From contig NC_092795.1 in the NCBI RefSeq assembly GCF_918797505.1, positions 22,555,131 through 22,619,130 on the forward strand: 64,000 nucleotides of DNA, read 5' to 3'. Numbering within the stretch: position 1 is the first letter of the stretch; every line of letters starts with the position of its first letter. Shown one piece after another: positions 54,103-64,000 of the stretch. A model generated the notes under the pieces. The model did no database searches. It worked only from the letters and a program-made list of their open reading frames with translations, and was not told the DNA's origin. The translations under genes were made by a program, and so were the position numbers. The DNA is from Bemisia tabaci. Its lineage: Eukaryota > Arthropoda > Insecta > Hemiptera > Aleyrodidae.

Positions 54103-54540
54103 ACCAACTCCGTTTTTTTCGCAACCGGCCATGGAGCACTTGTACATTTCGCGGGAAAATTTTCGCGCGTTTCCCTGGGCTAAAAATAACACGGACGAGG
54201 TGGAGGCGAATTCGGATTCCTGGGCTCGCGATACACGCCTCGTGGGGTTTTACCTCTGACATACGTCTTGGCGGATAACGCAGGGCGCTGTAGCCACCAA
54301 ATCCACGAAAGCACTTTAAGTCGAGTCGGATGACACGGCGCAAAGTGCTCATGCGTTCGCTGAAGGCTCGTGAAGGTGGAAACCCTTCCATTAAAGGATT
54401 AGCACGGACACCTTCGAGCTTATTCAGATTTCAGACTCGGGAAATTCCCCGTGTGGGATCGCCCCGAGTTGATGCTGTTTTGTCGTAGGCGGAGAGATAA
54501 ACGGACGGCGTGGGAGAGTCCGCAAATAAAAAGGTAATCA
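54103..54540. other. GC-rich patch, no supported gene
   Basis: A 114-codon minus-strand frame (54047-54391) overlaps the preceding repeat and has no recognisable domain. This may be regulatory DNA or unrecognised. Confidence 0.35.
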
Positions 54541-54830
54541 ACGGACAACGTAAAAGTTAAGTTACAAGAATGAGCATTTTGTGCGGTTGATAGTCACAAA
54601 ATCTTACAGGGATATGAGAGGACCGGTACGCACTTTACGTGATCGTCCTACGAGAAAATGAGTCTTACTCCATGGAGGCAAGAATTTCAGTGGACTGCCC
54701 CCCCCCCCCCGTTTTATCTACTATCATGCCTTGTCTATACATCGAATACCAAGGGACAATACCATCTATCTACAAACTTACGATTTGGCAGGAAAAACAC
54801 TAGGGAACGTGACTCAACTTTGTGTAACAA
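54541..54830. other. No feature except a C13 run
   Basis: The C13 run is at 54698-54710. Nothing else is recognised. Confidence 0.5.
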
Positions 54831-55090
54831 CACGGAAAAATTGAATTGCTGATATAACAATTCAATTGCTAAAAAAAGTGACTGCAATGTTTCAATGCAG
54901 ATTTTACAACGAAAAAATGCTACTTTAACCACCCCCGTGGTTGAATTGGCTTACAATGACATTTGCAATGAACTATAAATCGGTAAAAACAATGTATTAG
55001 TTTCCCTATGCATAGTTGATGGTTGAATTTATGTTGCTGCAGTTAGTGGTTAAATTAGAATTTTCTTTTATGTAAAATCTACGTTGAACC

Positions 55091-56000
55091 CCCTGGTAAA
55101 AATTGGCGATAGGAGCTGCGTTTCAAAATACCATAGGAGTTCTTAAAGCCGACTAAAGAAGGCTATAGAAAATCATATAACTGGCTGTAGAAAGCGGAGC
55201 AAATCATAAAGCCGGGCCATACGAAGCTATAAAAAAGTATACAGTCGGTCTATAGTTCCTATCGCCGGGATTTACACTTTATCGCCATTGGCTATAAAAG
55301 GCTATAAGAAATTGTGTAGAAATTCGTGTGCTTTGGAAATTATTAAGTTTGATACAGAACTACCTTAATATTTACAAAACTTAGATTATATTTTCCTTTA
55401 ATACATATAATGTTTGTTTTCATCAATTAAAATGAGAATAATCCATATAGGATGTGCAAACATTTCAAAATCATGATTTGAATAACGCTGGCTCCGCCAG
55501 ATTAAATATTAGAGCCCAACACAAAGCGGAGCGGCTACGCACTGGCGCCTACAAACCTAACAGAGATACTTCACGCATTGCGCAACGCGTGAAGTATCCC
55601 TGTTAGGTTTGTAGGCGCCAATGCGCGTTTCCCGCTGGCTGCCTGCCTGCCACGGCGCCGCAGCGTGCCACGGCGTCTGAAGCAACTATTTCGCACCAGA
55701 GGTATTGCACAGTATCATAAGAAATTGAAGGCGCTCCAACATATTAAGAATGACAGGCATCCTTCAAAAGTACGGAGCTTTCTTCGCAAATAAATCAAGA
55801 TACTACGGCACAAAAAGAGAGCGGTAGTCCAAAAACTAACTAAGTCCTGGTATCCGTATTTAGTAACGTTTAGTAGAAACTTTATCTTCTGGTTGTTGCT
55901 TAATTGCCATCGGCTATAAAAGGCTATAAGAAATTGTTACAGCCGGCTTTAGGTCTATGGTATTTTGGAACACAGATTTTACTGCCAATTTTTACCAGGG
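55091..56000. mobile_element. CCCTGGTAAAAATTGGC element (family 13), 910 bp, nested in family 12
   Basis: The termini CCCTGGTAAAAATTGGC and GCCAATTTTTACCAGGG are perfectly inverted over 17 bp. CAAAATACCATAG / CTATGGTATTTTG follow as inner pairs. A 37-bp block (GGCTATAAAAGGCTATAAGA...) occurs as a direct repeat at about 55288 and 55911, bracketing a segment of about 590 bp, probably a further insertion or duplication. Non-coding. Confidence 0.92.
55544..55619. repeat. Near-perfect palindrome, 33-bp arms, built from hAT-B unit sequence
   Basis: The left arm GGCGCCTACAAACCTAAC...ACTTCACGC and its inverse differ at one base in 33. The loop is 10 bp. GCGTGAAGTAT and TTGTAGGCGC are part of the 79-bp unit seen in hAT-B. 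It would extrude as a strong hairpin and is the innermost layer of a three-level nest. Confidence 0.95.
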
Positions 56001-56061
56001 ACATTGCAGTCACTTTTTTTAGCAATTGAATTGTTAAATCAGCAATTTAATTTTTGCCGTG

Positions 56062-56252
56062 AAGGTGGTAAATTCTCAAGATTCCCATGCATCTGCCTGA
56101 GCTGAGCCCACCCCCCTCAGTCTTGTACTGACCCTCGTTAGCACTCAAAATGTTTTGACTCAAATTGAAATTGTTAAACTTTTTGGCCTTATTTTTTCTG
56201 CAAAATGGTGTGTACCCAGCACTATTTTACCACTTTGTTTCTTCATAAAGTT
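56062..56252. other. No recognisable feature
   Basis: Short unclassified stretch between family 12 and the tandem duplication. Confidence 0.4.
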
Positions 56253-56492
56253 AAGGCAATTGAAAGGGTAGATATGTAAAGAGAAACACTCCTACCGACA
56301 AAGAATAAGACTAAATTGAGGCACAAAGTGACCTGAAATCCTTAAAACAAGTGCATGGAGTATCACAAAATGCAGGACAATTGAAAGGGCAGATATGTGA
56401 AGAAAAACACTTCTACCGACGAAGAATGAGACGAAATTAAGGCACGAGGTGGCCTGCAATCCTATAAAAAAGTGCATGGAGTATCACATAAT
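56253..56492 (+). repeat. Two tandem copies of a 121-bp unit
   Basis: AATTGAAAGGG.AGATATGT, CTACCGAC.AAGAAT, GGCAC.A.GTG.CCTG and GTGCATGGAGTATCACA.AAT recur in order with a 121-bp period. Identity is about 85-90 percent. On the minus strand this gives a repeated peptide in a 61-codon frame, an artefact. Confidence 0.9.
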
Positions 56493-57098
56493 ATGTGCTC
56501 ATAAACTGCAAAGGTTGAACACTTCCAAGAGCCCTATCAAAGAGGAAGATGGCCTCCCCGTAAAATGCATGCTATCAGGCAGACCATGGCTTTCATAAAT
56601 AATATTATGGAAGCAACCTGCATACGTGCAGGTCGGCGTCCACTCTCTAGGCAGGAGTTGGACAATGAGAGACTTGTTAGCTTTCCCGACTCAAATTGAA
56701 TGCGATGGCGAGAGAGCCCGGGTTGTGAAATTCAGACCCGCCCTAATGAGACACTTATTTTGAGAATGTCTGTCGGGGGAAATAAAAGCCCAAAGTTGGC
56801 CGATGCAAAAATAAGCAGCTTTAAATATTCGATTACCCACGCTTCGCGCACAAGGACAAGCGAGCATGCATTCGCGTCGTTGCCAGGTTTCGGGAAACTT
56901 TGGGTATAATAAATTCTTCTGCTTATCACAACTATAGATATGTAAATGAGAGAGAGAGAGAGAGAGAGAGAAATTTCGTTTTGACAGGGAAACCTGTATC
57001 GATTGTCACAACTTACATCTGATTTCAAACATCGAACCGCGCTTTGTTCTCCTCGTTGTAATGAGTTTTTCTAGTTTTTTTTTTTTTTTTAATACTTT
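56493..57098. other. No supported gene; (GA)12 microsatellite at 56948-56971
   Basis: Uninterrupted (GA)n run of 24 bp. A T-rich run lies at 57075-57090, directly before the family-7 element. No gene seen. Confidence 0.6.
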
Positions 57099-57408
57099 AG
57101 TTGTATTTTGTTCGGAGGCAACACTCGCAACATATTGGGAAAACAAGCAACAATCGCATTTTGTTCGAAGTCGTTTTGTGTTGTGGTGGTGGGGCTTATT
57201 TTCGCGCTCAAAAGGAAGCCCCTACAGCAACATTGGTGTACAACACCTGCAACGTGCTCAGAGGCAAGTCGGTTTTATGTTGTTGCCCAAGACAACGTTG
57301 TTTTCTAACCTAAAATTGGAATTTGCTTTCTCATATGGATTGTTTAGAATCATGCAAAAGAAACAAGAAAAAAATAGAAACAATTTGTTGTTTCGAACAA
57401 AATACGAC
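57099..57408 (-). mobile_element. MITE family 7, uninterrupted copy (310 bp)
   Basis: AGTTGTATTTTGTTCGGAGG... is inverted as ...TTTCGAACAAAATACGAC. It is the reverse complement of the host element at 29604-30467 minus its insert, and supplies the empty site for the family-8 insertion. A 133-codon frame across it is an artefact. Confidence 0.92.
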
Positions 57409-58283
57409 TTTTCTTGCTTCACATTTTTTAAAACATTTGCATCGATATTTCAGGAAAACTAAAAGCATGTGTACATGTGTACATTAGCTTTTCCTTTTTC
57501 GCGTCCGAAGAAAGCGCAGTTCGCGGGAAATTGTTGTGGAAAAGGAATAGCTCCCATAAATTTGTTGACCTAGTTATTGACAGGCTAAGGGTGAAATTGC
57601 TCTTTTGAAGCTCTAGCTTCATTTGCGCAAGAATTAATCACCGGTAGACGTCACGAATAAGCTGTATCGTTTCTCTTCTACACCTGAAGGTGGCGAGGAT
57701 GGACTGGAAATTTTTTCGCAGCCTCCCACAATATACTGTCCCATCAGCAAAGCAGATTCTTCCGTTCGACCGGTCGACGGTTTTTAACTATTGCGAGCGG
57801 AAAGTCAGTGAATAATTATTTCCACACACATGTACGTTTAAGTATGGCTTCATTTCGTCACTCCTATGACGTAAGGGCGTATCTTTATTTTTACATGAGC
57901 CTCAGAAAGTATCGAGTTATACGAAGATCAGGGCTCACGTGAAAATCGATATACGTCCTTACGTCAAAGAGACAACGATTCATCCGTTTCTGATGATGCA
58001 AACTTCCCCTTTAATAAAATGTACCATTATAAGAAAAACTTGATTTTTAATGCTCCATTTTGTTTGAAAATAAGAAAATTTCAAATAAAAAAAAGAAGCT
58101 TTGCGTGCATGAATTGTATTCTCATGCATTATAACACTTACAGAACCATAATTTGATGGTGAAACCAAAAATTCCGCTTGAACTTTTTGAAAATCTTTAT
58201 TCTATAAGAATTATCTGTAAGATATAATTGTGGTGATACAAACTCTAACCATTTTCTGTATAATTATAGGTTTGTACAACAAT
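57409..58283. other. No recognisable feature
   Basis: About 0.9 kb. An inverted-looking pair GTATCTTTATTTTTAC...ACGTAAGGGCG (about 57868) and TACGTCCTTACGTCA (about 57952) suggests a small foldback, possibly an old MITE of about 110 bp, but the arms are short. Confidence 0.4.
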
Positions 58284-59376
58284 TTTGGACGTGTCTGTGC
58301 TGGAAGGAACCAAAGACGGGTGGAGAACAAGGAACATGCTCGTTAGATGACGGCCGTAAGAATGAATGGAAATTATAAGGCGCCAATGACGTAAGCGTAG
58401 ACATCGTCGACGGACCTCTTTACAACAGACTCATCAACCCAGTCCATAACGCTCTTATCTCAAAAACCCACAAGCCCATGGGTTAGCAGATTTTGGCACT
58501 TAGTTCCCTTTGATTTTAAGCGCTCAGCCGATAGGCGGCGCTTTTTGATTTCGATTTGCCACTAGAGCTCTAGTATAGTAGGGCGCTCAAGCGGTCAAAT
58601 GGCGCACCAACTCATCGATGCACGGAACGTCATTTAGGAAAATGTATTTTTTGATTACCTCATAATAGCTCTGTGAATACGATTAAATGCAAATTAGCGT
58701 GAGAAATAAATAACAGTCCTAAAACTCTCTTCGCTATGCGGTTTATAGTTATTCTATAATTACTTTCGAAAGTTCAAGATGCGCGTTCTGATTTCCGAAA
58801 ACTTTTCCACCGGTGATAACTTTATTCGGAGACCTTAGTAGAATTCGCTTACATCTAGGTTATGTGTCTTTGACTTATTTGTCTTTGGCTCTGGCGACGG
58901 TAGGTAGTTGTTACGCGTTTACGGTTTCCTTGGTAACCTTTGTTTGCTATCAGCTGATGTCGAGTAGTATGACTATAGGAAGCTCCAACCACGGCATTCT
59001 TCGAAAAAAGCGCGAAAACTTATAGATTTGAATTTTCAAATTTTAAGAAAAAAAAAAATTCTATTTAAGAAAGCTTTAATTTAGTTTCTGTAATTTAGTT
59101 TTTAATAAAAATTCTGAAATAAAGTAAATATATATTGGTTTAAAAGTTGAATATTTCTTCACTTCAGGCAGATCCTCAATGCTGAGCGCTTCTCTAATAC
59201 CAACGTATTAGAGCTTTCCCGCTTGTTTTTAGTGTGTTTTTTGAATTACCACTTTTCCATTTTACCAAAAGGAGTCACGCCTACCATTACATTGTTTCTT
59301 TGCTGATTTTGTGCTACAAGCACACCCTATCGGTCCCACGCGTCTCTGGTTGATTTTAGCATAAATACATCTATTT
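58284..59376. mobile_element. Possible large, diverged family-4 element
   Basis: The left end TTTTGGACGTGTCTGTGCTGG, followed by GCTCGTTAG and GAATGAATGGAA...GCCAATGACGT, parallels the family-4 element at 9839. The right end TTTTAGCATAAATACATCTA with upstream CTACAAGCACACCC also parallels it. The interior is about 1.1 kb instead of 0.36 kb. The ends may belong to separate insertions. A 70-codon frame at 58813 has no recognisable domain. Confidence 0.55.
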
Positions 59377-59869
59377 AGATAAACATGAACCCGTCTGGTA
59401 TGAAACATCCAAATTTCAAGTTAAATTTGTGGGAGGAGCTGTCTTTTTGCCTTCTCCCGCATATGAAAGTATATAATTTTCCGAACTCATTCAAAAGTTC
59501 ATTCAGGAATGAAACTTAAATTGCGAGATAGGGTGTGGCTTCATCAAACACTGGCATTACCAACAAATTGACAACTCTCAAATTACATCATATCCTTGGC
59601 AAAAATTGCATAATTTAATTTGCGTATGATGTAATTTAAGAGTTGGCGATTGGTTAGTAAATATTAATGCCGCTGTTTGATAAGGTCACACTCGATCTCA
59701 CAATTTAGGTTTCATTTTGAACGAACTTCTGAATTAATTCGGAAATACGGATACTTTTATTCGCGGGAGAAGGCAAAAACGCAGTGCCTCTTACAAATTT
59801 AACTGAAAATTTGGATATTTTTTTACCAACTGAATTCGTGTTTCTCTAAGTAGATGTATTTGAAGAAAT
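59361..59869. repeat. Large foldback, about 510 bp with arms of about 240 bp
   Basis: AAATACATCTATTTAGATAAAC at the left pairs with the inverse of GTTTCTCTAAGTAGATGTATTT at the right. Further paired blocks run inward: CCAAATTT.CAGTTAAATTTGT, TTTTTGCCTTCTCCCGC, AATGAAAC.TAAATTG.GAGAT, ATCAAACA..GGCATTA, CAACTCT.AAATTACATCATA. The loop is only about 30 bp. No coding potential. A G13 run (59876-59888) follows immediately. Confidence 0.92.
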
Positions 59870-60811
59870 TTCAGAGGGGGGGGGGGGGCGAAAAACGTCG
59901 TTTTTGCATCAAGATCTTTTTGCATTTTCTTGACCATTCATCTTTTTTTATACAGACGAAGCAGTAAATATATAGAACGCTGCTTGAATTTTGGCAGCAC
60001 ACTGGAGGGACGAGCAGACTGTTGCACAAATGCAGTCATCAAACCGCAGCGAATTTGATTACGATTGCGCCTCCGCTAACGCCACCATGATTAACGGGAA
60101 TCCATCATCTCAGCCGGTGCGCTGCGCGGAAGGGGAAGGCGAGGACGAGATTATTGCTAATAGAATCAAGCCGGGTTTTAAAACAATTAAAAGTTTAAAT
60201 AATACCTCTCATAATTTTAAAATGTAATACAAGTGATTATACGCCGGAACAGGAATTGATGTTGTCTACCCTTGGTTGCCGAATCAACTTTTCCAAAATT
60301 TTATATTTTATTTTATATATTTTATAAAGGTTTTCTTTTTTCAATCAGATCATAAAAAATTGGGGTGGCGATAAAAGAAAGGAAAGGTCAAAGGATGTCC
60401 TGATTAGTTGAAATGCATGTTTTCACTTCGGAAAAATTGAGCAATTCTATGTTCTTTTGTCTGATTTTTAGTGGATATTTTCTCAATTTTCAATTTCATT
60501 CACGGCTATAATGGAGGCTGCAAGGACTTCAATTTTGCCTCAATTATTATCCAGGAATTATGTAAAATTTCATCGCTGTTCAGCGACGTATGAGGTTGTT
60601 TGGGAATGGTCTCTTCATCTAGTGTAAATTGTATTTCAGTTTTGCAACTTTTACCATACCTTTCAAAATTTGCTTGAAAAATTAAAAATATCTTTATTAA
60701 AACATCTTTCTTAATTTTTATCTTCTGTTGACTATAGGGTTTTCTACAAGAATAATATAAAAGGGAAAAAAATAAAATAAGTTAGTTCCACAATTTAACA
60801 GCTATGGTTCT
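59870..60811. other. No supported gene; G13 run and small GC-rich patch
   Basis: The G13 run is at 59876-59888. A patch at 59990-60190 carries a 78-codon plus-strand frame (MAAHWRDEQTV...), rich in Ser and Asn with no recognisable domain. The rest is AT-rich. Confidence 0.4.
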
Positions 60812-61048
60812 CATACTGAGGAAGAACGCCGAATAAATTTTCAGGTGTCAAAAACTATATGTAATATAGATATTCGGGGAAAGTTATACATATTTTCCTT
60901 TGACATTTTCAGATACAATATAATAAATCGCAAATAAAATACTGTGGAAAATCGAAAGGAAAAAATCCTAATGTTCAAGAAAATAGGTGTTCGCCAGAAC
61001 ATTGGCAACGCCCGAAGGTTCGTACGAAATTTTCCCTTAATCAAGGAG
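60812..61048. mobile_element. MITE family 2, degraded copy
   Basis: The left ATACTGAGGAAGAACGCCGAAT is a shortened family-2 end. The middle TTGACATTTTCAGATA...CGCAAATAAAATACT and the right GGCAACGCCCGAAGGTTCGTAC...TTTTCCCTTAATC follow the family order. The CACGGCAGTA terminus is lost. Confidence 0.85.
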
Positions 61049-61560
61049 AAAGGCAAGCTTATCCCCTGCAGGATTTTTTTTCGCCGATTCGGCAACCGAA
61101 AGTTGATGAAACAATGTTTCGATGTCTCGGGTCCAAGTCTACCTGCGCCTCAAGACGAGCTGATTTCAAATCGATCCGAGTCACCCCTTTTCTCTGATCT
61201 CCCCAATCAGCCACCCCCGAACGGCCCTCTATCCTTCATCGCACAAACAAAGGGAGTGGCTTCAATTATTCTCAACAATGTGCACCCTTGTTACTCCCTT
61301 TTAATAATTTTTACCCACCCTCCCCATCCCCGACTAATTATAAGAGTACATTGTTCTCGCTTTCGCCTGAAAATAAGTTACGATGAATTACGGGTATTTG
61401 GCGCTTCGGTTGAGACCGATCAATCAAAAAGACGGGCTCGCCGAGGGAATGTTCATCTCGCGGCAGCTTTTAAATGGGGTTGCGGTGAAGGGTGGAAAGG
61501 GGATCAAGTGAAATATAATTGTGAACTTGAATTGAAATGATAATTGTGTTTATATTATGG
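61049..61560. other. GC-richer stretch crossed by the longest open frame; not supported as a gene
   Basis: A 198-codon plus-strand frame (60944-61540) begins inside the family-2 MITE and continues through this stretch. The translated residues (for example SLPAPQDELISNRSESP..., FTHPPHPRLIIRVHCSRF) show no recognisable domain, signal or repeat. Its start within a transposon argues against a gene, although the downstream 130 or so codons could hide an exon. Confidence 0.4.
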
Positions 61561-62718
61561 CGATTATTTTTAAACGGAATAAGGCTCACAAATTTATATG
61601 AGCATTGTTCCTGATATCGGTGGGAACTTAGAACTGTGTGCAGAAATGGTTGATATGATTTATTTTATGACAGCAAACTTTTCGATCTCTTCATTAAATC
61701 ATTTTTATAACCATGGTCCATGCTGTCCATTCAGTTGAGGATCACCAAATTTTCAAAACACCGCAAAAAAGGCATGTAGTTTTCCAGAATGCAAGAAAAC
61801 CGGCGAAAATTCCAAAAAAATACGCATTCTCCATTTGTGAAAGAAAGGAATAGAAAATAGATGAATATACGACAAATTTACAACGTACCAAATAGAGATA
61901 TGCACGTATTTCACGTTGAATCATCGACATTTGACCGTCTACGGAAAAGAAAGCCTTGATGAACATCTAACTTGAACCATAATGGATCGAAATAAGCAGT
62001 GAGAAACTAAGTGCCCCTAAGTTTCGGGGGCTATGCAATTTTAGCTACTTGGGAGTTAAAATAATTGTATCAATAAGACTGGCACTTAGCGACGAACTGA
62101 AACCAAGGTCTCATTTAAGAAACTGGATAACTACATACTTTCGATCGTCAAATATTCCGGTTGTACTTTATTTTCTTCTTTTCCTATTTTTTAAAATTAA
62201 AAGTAAAACGAACCAATCGCATTTTGTAGAGATGCAAAATCTTCTTGAATTTAAAGATTTCTTCAATATTTTCTACGTGTATGATTTCTCAGGATTTTTG
62301 AACATGGAATTCCATGACTGTTTGAAATGTTCTTTTTCAGCATGTTTTCTAATGAAAACTCTTTTCGCAAAAGTTTTTGAGCCTTGAGTCCGATAAAATC
62401 AAGAAATTAATTGTTTTGACCGGGAATAAAAGTCCATGGTACCGCAGCAAAATTTCGTGCCTCTTCTGAGTTGGAAAAGATTCCCTGGAACTTTTTCACC
62501 CGCCTTCAAAAACTGGTTGTAAAAACGTTGCCTCAACGTTACTGCTAAAATTAAAATTGCGATGACATGCTCAAATTCACCAATTTGAAATCGCGGTTGC
62601 CGAAAGGGCGGATTTTTCTCGATTTTTCCAGAACAAATCAACATTTTTTTTTTTCGATCTTGCAATTTTCGCCGCCGAAACCCAGCACGCTTGAGAGGTT
62701 ATATTCTCCAAAAATTAC
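61561..62718. other. About 1.15 kb without supported features
   Basis: AT-rich. A 112-codon plus-strand frame (62049-62387) is rich in Phe, Leu and Lys and is typical of AT-rich random sequence. Confidence 0.45.
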
Positions 62719-63016
62719 CAGGGTGTCTACCAAAACAGGTTAGCCAAAAATCAGTACTGTTTCAGTACATTCCCAAGACATTCAGTACCTCCTCGACAGA
62801 AAATTTCATTACTTTTACAGTACCTCCAACTGACAAAATTCGAAAAAATTCCAAAATTTAAATTTGTTGTCTAAATTGAGAAAGAAAAACGACAAAAAAT
62901 GAAATTAATTCTGAACCTTCTAACGGGATTTCCGCACTTTTTCAGTACTTCCGGACCGCCCTTAAAAATCGGTACTTTTTCCGGACTTTCCGGTAATTTC
63001 GGACTTGTAGGCATAT
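62719..63016. repeat. Dispersed-repeat-like segment with short internal repeats
   Basis: It begins GGGTGTCTACCAAAACAGG and ends GGACTTGTAGGCATATG, a weak inverted resemblance (TGTCTAC / GTAGGCA). Inside, CAGTAC(C/T)T and TTTCCGGA motifs recur (62746-62830, 62945-63000). Its composition resembles family 10, with which it may share ancestry. No second copy was seen here. Confidence 0.5.
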
Positions 63017-63129
63017 GTTCAAACGCTTGAGAAGCCGTATTCCACCAAAATTACCAATTTTTAAGGGACGAGTGGGAATAATTTGAGGCACAGAACCCTG
63101 AAAGCCACGAATTAGAGTTTTGGATTCAG

Positions 63130-63440
63130 GAGCACTCAGCGGGTGGAGCTGCGTGTGTCGCGTGGCATGTATTATTCACCTCGTGGAAGTCACAATTAGC
63201 AGTTTTGACAAATGCACCGCGAAGACATTCGCACGTCGACACCGAGGCCCGACACTCGTCTAGGCGCGAGATAAATGACGCCGGCAGTTTATTCGCTTTC
63301 GCGCTCTCTAATTGTTGGTGGAGAGCGGGAGCGTCTGCAGTGAATAATTAATCCTGCCGAGGCGAGCCAGGAAATGAGTCCCAGCGACATCTGCAGGTGC
63401 TCTCCCGAGAGCGGATGCAACGCCTCTCCGTCTAGACAAC
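63130..63440. other. GC-rich patch with homeobox-like and E-box motifs, candidate regulatory DNA
   Basis: Contains ATAATTAATCC (63345 region), TCTCTAATTG, CATCTG, CAGGTG and several CG-rich blocks. It is compositionally distinct and free of repeats seen elsewhere in the window. Regulatory function is inferred only from motif content. Confidence 0.4.
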
Positions 63441-63544
63441 AACTCGAATAGCGCCTCTCCTAATTCACAATACAGAATTTAAAGATTCGGATTTTATTTC
63501 TTTAGACAGCATTTTTCCCGTCCAAAAATGTCTCATCTAGGGTA

Positions 63545-63880
63545 CACTGAAAAAATGGTTATGTGGTGAGAGCCCATACTGCTTGGAAAATCTAAGGTAT
63601 GAACTGCTCGCACATATGGTCTGGCTTTCACGACTAGAGCAGACATGTGCCATAAACATGTCGTGTATGGAAAAGCATGTGTATGAACCTACCGTTCATA
63701 CGGTACGGACACTGCCTCCATACGGCATAGACGCTGGGTCCATACGGCATGCACTTAGAGTACACACTCTTCGTATGTAATATTTGTTCATACTAAAATG
63801 GAATCTATCTCTATTCATAGGTCGGCATCAAATTTTTCGTAAATTTTTTCAAAGCGTAAGTGCATACATTTTCTTCAGTG
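63545..63880. mobile_element. TIR element with internal CATACGG repeats (336 bp)
   Basis: CACTGAAAAAATG at the left and CATTTTCTTCAGTG at the right are imperfectly inverted, and TA precedes the left end. Inside, CATA(C/T)GG motifs recur about five times on one strand (63614, 63699, 63720, 63741 regions). CACTGAA ends are shared with the larger element at 19221, suggesting related transposase recognition. Confidence 0.7.
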
Positions 63881-64000
63881 TTTACTTAAGTTAGTTAGTT
63901 AGTTAATATATATTAAGACATTCAACGTTACAGGCTATTAACGTTTTTACAGAGAATTTTGAAAATGTATGTATGTACGAAAATTTAGATTTTCAAATCA
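63881..64000. repeat. AT-rich end of window with short (TTAG) run
   Basis: AGTTAGTTAGTTAGTTAA near 63893-63905 is a four-base tandem run. It is not the insect telomere repeat (TTAGG). Nothing else is seen. Confidence 0.6.

Larger units (their letters stand above)
54831..56061. mobile_element. Outer TIR element (family 12) split by a nested element
   Basis: CACGGAAAAATTGAATTGCT... at 54831 is inverted as ...AGCAATTTAATTTTTGCCGTG at 56061. The arms extend about 60 bp through ACAATTCAATTGCTAAAAAAA and GTGACTGCAATGT. Removing the nested element (55091-56000) leaves about 320 bp, a normal MITE size. No clear target duplication. Confidence 0.92.

Noticed and set aside
57061..57462. 133-codon frame around the family-7 MITE
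   Set aside because: It lies across the complete MITE, and the peptide is partly repeated in reverse at the 29.6-kb copy.
60944..61540. 198-codon open frame, the longest in the window
   Set aside because: It starts inside a degraded family-2 MITE and has no recognisable domain. One frame of this size is not surprising in 64 kb read in six frames, especially across a GC-richer patch with few stop codons.
63885..63910. Telomere-type repeat (GTTA)n
   Set aside because: Only about four units, and the motif is not the insect TTAGG repeat.
1..64000. A new defence, toxin or viral gene system
   Set aside because: No coding region, conserved gene cluster or viral-type domain could be recognised in any frame. 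The structured content is explained by small transposons and local repeats.

Overview
The window looks like non-coding nuclear DNA of an insect. No protein-coding gene, rRNA or CRISPR array could be supported. The longest open frame is 198 codons (60944-61540). Every frame I examined lies across a repeat, is low-complexity, or has no recognisable domain. The sequence is AT-rich with GC-rich patches and is full of small, mostly non-autonomous DNA transposons (MITEs, hAT-type deletion derivatives, foldback elements). Several families resemble repeats I associate with the whitefly Bemisia tabaci, for example the element ending TACTGCCGTGCTAAGGA and the one beginning TGGCGTGGCGTGCTTTGC. That assignment rests on memory and is only moderately confident. 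Short exons of a large gene could be hidden here; I would not see them without homology or transcript data.

Layout. 1-5 kb: GC-rich G-run patch, a MITE with perfect 31-bp ends, a 1.4-kb hAT-type element with an exact 8-bp target duplication, a foldback element and 79-bp repeat units. 5-13 kb: mostly unique sequence with small MITEs. 13-14 kb: a truncated hAT-type element split by a 408-bp element with 4-bp target duplication. 14-19 kb: diverged duplications and one MITE. 19.2-20.7 kb: a TA-flanked 1.45-kb element. 22-25 kb: a 68-bp poly-A run, a GC-rich island, and a second hAT copy in reverse orientation. 27-31.4 kb: MITEs plus two nested insertions. 32.9-43.2 kb: five copies of one foldback MITE (one inserted in another MITE), a Tigger-like MITE and a 154-bp minisatellite. 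44.4-48.2 kb: the intact reference hAT copy (1,152 bp, 8-bp target duplication), three MITEs and a composite element holding a tRNA-like pol III promoter. 50-56 kb: large-TIR elements and nested insertions, including one three levels deep around a near-perfect 76-bp palindrome. 57-64 kb: more foldbacks, one with arms of about 240 bp, and GC-rich patches.

The main value of the window is its insertion history. At several sites a nested element can be compared with an uninterrupted copy elsewhere in the same window, which gives an internal empty-site control and a relative order of transposition. The GC-rich patches with homeobox-like ATTA/TAAT cores are candidate regulatory elements, but that is inference. 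I found no evidence of a new protein-based biological system.
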